From an uncultured Clostridia bacterium (lineage in GTDB: Bacteria > Bacillota > Clostridia > Lachnospirales > Lachnospiraceae), in NCBI GenBank assembly GCA_946405675.1, contig CAMJIC010000123.1, forward strand, positions 1-7,463: 7,463 nucleotides of DNA, given 5' to 3'. Position 1 is the stretch's first letter. The number at the start of each line of letters is the position of its first letter. Shown one piece after another: positions 1-5,321 of this stretch. The translations under genes and the position numbers were made by a program. Below the pieces are notes generated by a model. That model searched no databases. It was not told where the DNA came from and worked only from the letters and a program-made list of their open reading frames with translations.

Positions 1-56
1 TGAAAGGAAAATAGTTATGCATTTATTATACCATATATGTGAGTAAAAGTCGCGTT

Positions 57-86
57 TTTATAACAAATATAGACAGTTATTATAAT
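57..86 (+). promoter_or_regulatory. Candidate sigma-A promoter for the oxidoreductase gene
   Basis: A perfect -10 hexamer TATAAT (81-86) lies 18 bp downstream of a partial -35 TTTATA (57-62, 4 of 6 matches to TTGACA). Transcription would start near 93, giving a leader of about 45 nt before the start codon at 140. The -10 is exact and the surroundings are AT-rich as expected, but the -35 is weak. The -10 lies inside a perfect palindrome (76-89), so a repressor could occlude it. Confidence 0.5.
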
Positions 87-89
87 AAC
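76..89. repeat. 14-bp perfect palindrome covering the -10 box
   Basis: GTTATTATAATAAC is its own reverse complement and encloses the whole -10 hexamer at 81-86. A symmetric site over a -10 is a classic repressor operator position. However, it is made mostly of A and T in an AT-rich leader, so chance is a real alternative. No regulator gene is adjacent in the window. Confidence 0.35.
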
Positions 90-139
90 GAGCATACACT
101 AAATTAGGAAAGCATGAAAAAACGGCAGGAAATTGGTTT

Positions 140-1162
140 ATGAGAATTGGAATATTGTGCCCATCAGAAATTGCCTACAGGAGGTTCCTCCCTGCGCTGG
201 AGCAGGTCGATGATATGATTCTGGCGGGAGTGGGAGTGAATTCTCCATATGAGAGGTATGGGGAAGCATTTCCTGAGAAAGAAGAAATCACACGGATGCT
301 TGAACGTGAGAGGAGAAAGGCTGATCAGATGATCTCCGGGTATGGAGGGCGCTTATTTGACAGCTATGAGAGCGTCGTTTCTTCTCCTGATCTGGATGCT
401 GTCTATATTCCGCTTCCCCCGGCGCTGCATTATAAGTGGGCGAAGAGGGCTCTGGAAAGCGGGAAGCATGTCTTAGTTGAGAAGCCATCCACCATCACTT
501 ATGAGGATTCAAAATCACTGGTCGGGATTGCTTCCGGGAAAGAGCTTGCATTGCATGAGAACTATATGTTCATTTTCCATGATCAGCTCGATGCGATTGA
601 GGACATCGTTAGTAGCGGAGAGATAGGGGATGTACGCATCTATCGCATCTCATTTGGATTCCCAAGGAGATCTGCTAATGATTTCCGCTACAATCCATCA
701 TTAGGAGGGGGAGCTCTCATTGATGCGGGGGGATACACATTAAAATATGCCGCAAGACTTCTGGGTGATACAGCTAAGCTGAGGTATGCCCAATTGAATT
801 ATACGGATGAGTTTGAAGTTGATCTGTATGGATCGGCGGCATTGGTCAATGAGGCTGGTGTAACTGCCCAGATCGCGTTCGGGATGGATAATGATTACAG
901 GTGTGAGCTTGAAGTATGGGGGAGCAAGGGAACGCTGAAGACCGGAAGGGTTTTGACTGCCCCTGCTGGGTATGTGCCGACGATGACGTTGAAAAAGAAT
1001 ACGGATGTTGAGGAACGGCCTTTGCCCGCGGATGATGCTTTCAGAAAATCGATCGAACACTTCATGAAGTGTATGACTGACCAGGTTACACGGGAAGAAA
1101 ACTACAGATCCATTTTGAAACAGGCCCAGCTGGTGAGCAGGTTTTATGAAATGGCAAAGTGA
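140..1162 (+). CDS. Gfo/Idh/MocA family oxidoreductase, sugar 3-ketoreductase-like
   Basis: A complete 340-residue cytosolic NAD(P)-dependent oxidoreductase of the usual family length. The N-terminal Rossmann half (about 1-120) opens with GILCPSEIA, a variant of the dinucleotide loop. It ends in the hallmark EKP (114-116), whose Lys115 is the expected catalytic or substrate-contact lysine. The C-terminal half carries HENYMF (139-144), GFPRR (173-177), FRYN (182-185) and GGGALIDAGGY (189-199). The D-x-G-x-Y ending matches NDP-3-ketohexose reductases of the KijD10 type, which use a Lys/Tyr pair (here Lys115 and Tyr199 by position). Family members reduce or oxidise sugars, inositols or nucleotide-linked sugars; the exact substrate is not visible. 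The start is supported by AGGAAA at 127-132, seven bases upstream. It could be the last gene of a polysaccharide or modified-sugar cluster lying upstream; the 113-bp gap to the next gene has no clear terminator. Confidence 0.88.
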   Translation: MRIGILCPSEIAYRRFLPALEQVDDMILAGVGVNSPYERYGEAFPEKEEITRMLERERRKADQMISGYGGRLFDSYESVVSSPDLDAVYIPLPPALHYKWAKRALESGKHVLVEKPSTITYEDSKSLVGIASGKELALHENYMFIFHDQLDAIEDIVSSGEIGDVRIYRISFGFPRRSANDFRYNPSLGGGALIDAGGYTLKYAARLLGDTAKLRYAQLNYTDEFEVDLYGSAALVNEAGVTAQIAFGMDNDYRCELEVWGSKGTLKTGRVLTAPAGYVPTMTLKKNTDVEERPLPADDAFRKSIEHFMKCMTDQVTREENYRSILKQAQLVSRFYEMAK

Positions 1163-1193
1163 TTGATCAGAGCGGGTTCCGGGCTGTTATATG
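1163..1193 (+). promoter_or_regulatory. Weak candidate promoter for the fused ABC transporter gene
   Basis: TTGATC (1163-1168, 4 of 6 to the -35 consensus) is followed 19 bp later by an extended -10, TGT plus TATATG (1185-1193). Spacing is long and the -10 matches only 4 of 6, so the TG extension is the main support. The transporter could instead be read through from the oxidoreductase gene. Confidence 0.22.
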
Positions 1194-1236
1194 GCAAAGG
1201 GATAGGTTCGATAGAATCAGGTAAGGAAGGGAAAAA

Positions 1237-1257
1237 CGGCACAGGCAGCATGTGCCG
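1237..1257 (+). other. 7-bp stem hairpin just upstream of the transporter RBS
   Basis: CGGCACA (1237-1243) and TGTGCCG (1251-1257) form a perfect stem around a 7-nt loop, ending four bases before the purine-rich ribosome binding site at 1261-1267. No T-run follows, so it is not an intrinsic terminator. It could be an RNA element affecting translation or a small operator; it could also be chance. Confidence 0.35.
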
Positions 1258-1275
1258 ATGAGGGGATGATGGAGC

Positions 1276-4023
1276 ATGAGGAAGAGACATATAGGCGCCT
1301 ATGAGATCCTGCTGGCAGTGATTCTCATTGCATTGATTTTCCTGCCGCAGGTGATTGGTACCACAACGATTACGGATGAGTCGGCGGGGCTGGATGAAAA
1401 TGGATTTCCGACGACGGAGAAGACGCTTGCTGACCTGGAAGCGCCAGGAACTGTTTTCGGATCGCCGACCATCGATCAGTGGTTGGACGCGCTTAAGAAG
1501 CGTTTTCCCAAGGGGGAGGTCCGGAATTACCCGAACATGGCAAATATGTACGCTGCCCTTGATGCTGGTGAAATCGATGCTGCGATGGGATTTCTGGATG
1601 AGAGAAAGACCATTGCGAGTACGCATCCCGATCTGGCTCTGATCGAGGAGCCTTTTTCTATTGTGAACCTGGGCTTCGGAGTCCAAAAGAGTGAGAAAGG
1701 GAAGAGGGTGTGCGCGGAGCTGAACCGGTATCTGGCTCAGCTCAAGAGCAGCGGGAAGTATGATGAACTTCGCCGGAAGTGGGAAGACCCGGATCGCAAG
1801 ACCAATGCAATGGGGAAATACACCTTTTCCGGTGAGAAGGGTGAGCTGAGGATCGCGACAGGCGGTGAGTGGACGCCTATGACCTATTTCGAGGGAGAAA
1901 CGCTGACCGGTGAGTTCATAGAAATCATGAACGGGTTCTGCGCGTCGGCAGGGTATACGCCTCATTATGAAGTAATCTCATTTTCCGCGGAAATGGCGGG
2001 ACTGGCGTCCGGTGCCTATGATGTCTGCGCGGATTCCGTCATGATTACAGAAGAAAAAAAGGAGAGCATCTATATCACGGATCCCGTTATGGAAGACAGG
2101 TATTACCTGTTTGTCAGGCGGGAGCCCGTGAAGGTCGTGGTTTCCAAGGCGTCTCAATTCGTCAGACAGATGAAAGACAGCATCCGGCGCACGTTTATCA
2201 CGGAGGACAGGTATAAGATCCTGCTTTCGGGATTGAGAGTTACCATCAGCCTTGCGCTGCTTTCCTGCCTGTTTGGAACGATTCTCGGCGGGGTGATCTG
2301 CTATCTGAGGATGCGGGAGAATCCTTTTGTCTGTGCATTTGCGAGCCTGTATATACGGGTCTTCCGGTCCATTCCCGTCGTAGTGCTGCTGCTTGTAGCG
2401 AACTATATTGTCTTCCGGAAGGCACCCCTTGGCGCGTTCTGGATCTGCGTGGTCACATTTACCATTGAGTTCTCCGCGTATTGTTCGGAGATCTTCCGTG
2501 GAGGAATCAGCGCTGTGCCCTCCAACCAGGCCAGGGCTGCGACCGCGCTGGGCTTCAGGAAGCTGCAGGCCTTCTGGCATGTTGTGTGGCCTCAGGCACT
2601 GACGCATTTACTTCCTGCCTACAGCGGGCAGTTTATCGCGACCGTCAAGATGACCGCTGTCGCAGGATATATATCTGTGATCGACCTGACGAAAGCGTCG
2701 GATATCATCCGGGCCAGAACCTACGAAGCGTTTTTTCCGCTGTTTTTCACATCGGTCGTCTACTTTGGCTTGTGTTCGCTTCTGGTTGCGCTGCTGCGCA
2801 TCGTGGAGCGGAGATTCGATACACAGCATCGCTCTGTCAGGAAGGAGCTTGCGGCCTGGGTGAAGGCATTTGACCAAAGCCGGGAGCCTCAGCTGAATCC
2901 TGGGAAGGAAGAAGGAGACGGGGAAGCGGGAACACTGCTCCTGAGAGCAGAACATCTTGCAAAGAGCTTCGGGAACGTTCAGCCTGTCAGGGATGTGAGC
3001 TTTGAAGTTCAGAAAGGGGATGTGATCTCAATCATCGGTCCCTCCGGAACAGGGAAAAGCACCCTGTTGAACCTGCTGAACCATCTGGAGAAGACGGACA
3101 GCGGTACGATCCAGTTTGAGGGGAAGAATACCTTTGAAAAGGGCTATGATGAAAACCGTATGAGAGAACAGATCGGGATGGTCTTTCAGTCGTTCAATCT
3201 GTTTTCCCATCTGACAATTGTCGAAAACCTGATGCTTGCCCAGACACTGCTCCTGAAGAAAAGCCCAAAGGAGGCCTGCGGGAAGAGCATGGAGCTGCTG
3301 CAGATGGTGGGGCTGGCCGACAAGGCGCTGTGCCTGCCTTCGCAGCTTTCCGGCGGGCAGCAGCAGAGGGCGGCAATCGTCCGGGCTGTCGCGATCAATC
3401 CGAAGATCCTGCTTTTTGATGAGCCGACCTCCGCGCTGGATCCCACCATGATCCAGGAGGTGCTTGCGGTCATCCGGAAGCTGGCCAGGGATGGTCTGAC
3501 GATGCTGATCGTCACCCATGAAATGCGGTTTGCCAGGGATGTGTCGAACCGGGTCTTTTTCATGGAGGAAGGAATCATCTATGAGGAAGGAACTCCGGAG
3601 GAGATATTTGATCACCCGAAGAAGGACAAGACGAGGCGTTTCATTCACCATCTGCATGTATTTGAAATGAGCATTCAAAGGGCAGGGTTTGATACGGCAA
3701 GACTATTCTCGGGCATTGAGCAGTTTTCGTCGCGCCATATGATCAGCAGGCGTCTTACGAACAGGATGCTGACACTGTCGGAGGAGCTTTGCGTTCAGAC
3801 GATCCTTCCGAGGCTGGGAGCGGGAGACGTCCTTCATCTGATGTTTGAAGCAGGAGAGACGGACGGAACCGGGGTAGATATGACGATTACCTACCTGGGC
3901 GAGGATTCGGATCCGATGAAGGAAGCGGATGCAATCTCACTGGCTATGATCCAGAATGCCTGCAAGGGATTGTCATATTCCTATGACGGGAACCAGTGTA
4001 CTGTAAAAGCAAAGATCATGTAG
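1276..4023 (+). CDS. All-in-one amino-acid-type ABC transporter: binding domain, permease, ATPase and pseudo-GHKL domain
   Basis: A 915-residue protein joining parts that are normally three or more separate proteins. Residues 9-28 are a membrane anchor. Residues 50-171 match lobe 2 plus the closing segment of a family 3 solute-binding protein, ending NRYLAQLKSSGKYDELRRKW. Residues 189-281 match the opening lobe 1, so the lobes are in permuted order. Residues 315-510 are a HisM/GlnP-type permease with about five membrane segments and the EAA loop around 404-427. Residues 553-790 are the ATPase: Walker A GPSGTGKST (588-596), Q-loop Gln638, signature LSGGQQQR (691-698), Walker B ILLFDEP (711-717), H-loop His748. 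All ATPase motifs look intact, so transport is probably active, as an importer with the ligand bound outside. Residues 790-915 resemble an RsbW-like fold without its nucleotide motifs. The start follows AGGGGAT (1261-1267); the in-frame ATG at 1258 stops after three codons. The substrate is uncertain because two canonical amino-acid contacts are changed (Phe106, Lys261). Confidence 0.88.
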   Translation: MRKRHIGAYEILLAVILIALIFLPQVIGTTTITDESAGLDENGFPTTEKTLADLEAPGTVFGSPTIDQWLDALKKRFPKGEVRNYPNMANMYAALDAGEIDAAMGFLDERKTIASTHPDLALIEEPFSIVNLGFGVQKSEKGKRVCAELNRYLAQLKSSGKYDELRRKWEDPDRKTNAMGKYTFSGEKGELRIATGGEWTPMTYFEGETLTGEFIEIMNGFCASAGYTPHYEVISFSAEMAGLASGAYDVCADSVMITEEKKESIYITDPVMEDRYYLFVRREPVKVVVSKASQFVRQMKDSIRRTFITEDRYKILLSGLRVTISLALLSCLFGTILGGVICYLRMRENPFVCAFASLYIRVFRSIPVVVLLLVANYIVFRKAPLGAFWICVVTFTIEFSAYCSEIFRGGISAVPSNQARAATALGFRKLQAFWHVVWPQALTHLLPAYSGQFIATVKMTAVAGYISVIDLTKASDIIRARTYEAFFPLFFTSVVYFGLCSLLVALLRIVERRFDTQHRSVRKELAAWVKAFDQSREPQLNPGKEEGDGEAGTLLLRAEHLAKSFGNVQPVRDVSFEVQKGDVISIIGPSGTGKSTLLNLLNHLEKTDSGTIQFEGKNTFEKGYDENRMREQIGMVFQSFNLFSHLTIVENLMLAQTLLLKKSPKEACGKSMELLQMVGLADKALCLPSQLSGGQQQRAAIVRAVAINPKILLFDEPTSALDPTMIQEVLAVIRKLARDGLTMLIVTHEMRFARDVSNRVFFMEEGIIYEEGTPEEIFDHPKKDKTRRFIHHLHVFEMSIQRAGFDTARLFSGIEQFSSRHMISRRLTNRMLTLSEELCVQTILPRLGAGDVLHLMFEAGETDGTGVDMTITYLGEDSDPMKEADAISLAMIQNACKGLSYSYDGNQCTVKAKIM

Positions 4024-4033
4024 GCGTGAACGG

Positions 4034-4082
4034 AAAAAATCATCGCCCCATTGGCAGGTGAGTGCCGGTGGGGCGATGTTTT
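4034..4082. terminator. Bidirectional intrinsic terminator between convergent genes
   Basis: Positions 4041-4056 pair with 4063-4078 in a 16-bp stem containing two G-T wobbles, with a 6-nt loop GGTGAG. The outer ten pairs, CATCGCCCCA with TGGGGCGATG, are perfect. On the plus strand the stem is followed by TTTT (4079-4082). On the minus strand the same stem is followed by ATTTTTT (complement of 4034-4040), the stronger tract. It would therefore end the transporter transcript, starting ten bases after its stop, and also that of the oppositely oriented gene ending at 4224. Confidence 0.85.
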
Positions 4083-4223
4083 ACGCGCTGCTGAAGCGAC
4101 TGGGCTGCGGCGGATGAGGACAACGCAGCAGATCCCCCAGGTCGCCGGTCTGAACATAATCCTGTTCGTTGGGGCCAACATTGTACCAGGACTGGCATGC
4201 TGGATTATATAAGCAGAATTAAC

Positions 4224-4919
4224 TCATTTGAACGTGGCTTTTCCAAGATATATTTTCTTTCCGGAAGAGGTTTTCAGATAGCACTTGATTCTGTGTCCCT
4301 CTATTTCTCCATAACGATTCATCCCCTCCTCTATAATTTTATATCCATTTATGTTCGTCTTCTTGTAATTACTGATTGCCTGGACAGACGTGTTCTTCAG
4401 AGACTTACCATCCAATGCCATAACGTACGTGACAGGAGTTTCGTTGTCATCGTTATCATACAAGGATCCACTGACATATAGTTTATTTCCTTTAATCGCG
4501 TAGCCATGTATTTCCACAAAAGTATTGTTATTCGTTGCTTTCATTAATGTCTCTGTTTTTCCGGTCTGGATATTTGTTCTCATAATCCTTGTGTCAGTCA
4601 CTGAACCGCTTTCAGAATAATAGTATAGATAATTTCCTTTCAGGCTCATATGGCTGTAACCACTATAAAGGCCGCCCATTTCCTTGTTTGCCTTTGCTGC
4701 ATCATTTTCCAGGGTAGTTACCTTTTTCGTTTTCAGGTTCACCTTCAGGATTCCTTTCGCACAATTACAATACACATAATTGCCGGACTTGATCACTTCA
4801 TCATAGGTATTCATCTTTACCGTTTTAGGAGCGGCCGATGCTATGCCGCCCAAACAGGCGATCGTAATGATTATCGTGAATGTCAGAAGTTTCCAGAGTT
4901 TTTTGATGCTATTTGTCAT
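4224..4919 (-). CDS. Secreted beta-propeller-like repeat protein (DUF5050/TolB-like), function unknown
   Basis: A 231-residue exported protein. Residues 1-29 form a Sec signal peptide: lysines at 6, 7 and 10, a hydrophobic core at 11-25, and a likely cut after Ala29 (ASA-A). There is no lipobox, so it is probably released or wall-associated. The mature part has at least three related units beginning (S/K)GN-x-(V/L)Y near 45, 94 and 143. The first two run on into a strand ending in N-x-(K/Q)TGK-like turns (61-66 and 116-121); such units are typical blades of DUF5050- or TolB-type propellers. Three to four blades is fewer than a closed six- or seven-blade propeller, so it may be a partial fold, an oligomer, or a different beta-rich family. 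The start is fixed by AGGAGG (complement of 4927-4932), seven bases upstream. Base use is clearly lower in GC than in the flanking genes (18 of 60 at 4501-4560, against 42 of 60 at 3301-3360), and it is the only minus-strand gene, which fits acquisition or insertion. No enzymatic motif is visible. Confidence 0.8.
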   Translation of the reverse strand: MTNSIKKLWKLLTFTIIITIACLGGIASAAPKTVKMNTYDEVIKSGNYVYCNCAKGILKVNLKTKKVTTLENDAAKANKEMGGLYSGYSHMSLKGNYLYYYSESGSVTDTRIMRTNIQTGKTETLMKATNNNTFVEIHGYAIKGNKLYVSGSLYDNDDNETPVTYVMALDGKSLKNTSVQAISNYKKTNINGYKIIEEGMNRYGEIEGHRIKCYLKTSSGKKIYLGKATFK

Positions 4920-5321
4920 ATCCTTTCCTCCTGTTTATTTCAAAGTCACATTATTCTATTGAATTGCTCTTAACTCTGCTTTTCTTTATAGTTTTTATCA
5001 CCACCTGTTCTTTACCGCTTTTCATGTGTGCTTTTTCTTGTCTGATCTCTAAGAAACCAGCCTTACAGCCGCAGGTATCAGATTTGCCGGTCTTTTACGG
5101 AATTGATATGCATATTATAGCGCAAAAAGGAACTATGTGGTTTCAAAAATATGATTTTTTGAGAATTTGTGAATCAAATAGCTGATATCAACATTTCTAA
5201 TGTCTCTAAATTCATGAAAAAAGGTGGCGGAATGACTTTGTAAGGGGTATACTTGTATAGACTTCTGATGATGCTCGGCGCAAGAGGATGCTGGCAATAA
5301 GCTGAACGAGGAGGATAAGGC
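4920..5321. other. AT-rich divergent intergenic region, no gene recognised
   Basis: These 402 bases separate the divergent starts of the secreted-protein gene (minus) and the solute-binding lipoprotein gene (plus), so both promoters are expected here. The left part is very AT-rich (16 of 60 G+C at 4941-5000). ATTATA at 5114-5119 would read as a perfect minus-strand -10, but no good -35 sits at the right distance, and it would imply a leader of roughly 190 nt. A 10-bp palindrome ATATGCATAT (5106-5115) overlaps it. Reading frames here are short, lack ribosome binding sites and show no protein-like pattern. I see no riboswitch I can name. Confidence 0.6.
5232..5261 (+). promoter_or_regulatory. 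Weak candidate promoter for the solute-binding lipoprotein gene
   Basis: ATGACT (5232-5237, 4 of 6 to TTGACA) and TATAGA (5256-5261, 4 of 6 to TATAAT) are 18 bp apart, about 60 bp upstream of the start codon. TATACT at 5248-5253 is a better -10 match but has no plausible -35. Either could serve; the assignment rests on sequence match only. Confidence 0.28.

Noticed and set aside
1237..1257. Intrinsic terminator between the oxidoreductase and the transporter
   Set aside because: The stem is only 7 bp and is followed by ATGAGGGG rather than a run of T.
1144..1965. A 273-codon minus-strand open frame opposite the end of the oxidoreductase and the start of the transporter gene
   Set aside because: It is antisense to a well-supported gene, its translation is rich in Arg, Pro, His and Ser as expected for an antisense shadow, and it shows no domain pattern.
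4083..4223. tRNA or other structured RNA gene after the terminator
   Set aside because: No cloverleaf, no T-loop GTTCRA motif in the right context and no acceptor stem pairing could be found.
4197..4481. A plus-strand 94-codon frame opposite the secreted-protein gene
   Set aside because: The minus strand has a signal peptide, an AGGAGG site at ideal spacing and repeated propeller-like units; the plus frame has none of these.
5106..5119. Minus-strand promoter for the secreted-protein gene using ATTATA at 5114-5119
   Set aside because: The -10 is perfect but no -35-like hexamer lies 15-19 bp away; TTTCAA at 5141 is 21 bp distant, so I mention it only in the intergenic entry.
5225..5242. TGGCGG...TTTGTA as a sigma-54 (-24/-12) promoter
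   Set aside because: The required GC at the -12 element is absent at the correct 10-bp spacing from GG.
5214..5243. A 9-residue frame MKKGGGMTL as a leader peptide for the lipoprotein gene
   Set aside because: It has no ribosome binding site, no regulatory codon run, and overlaps the likely promoter rather than the transcript.
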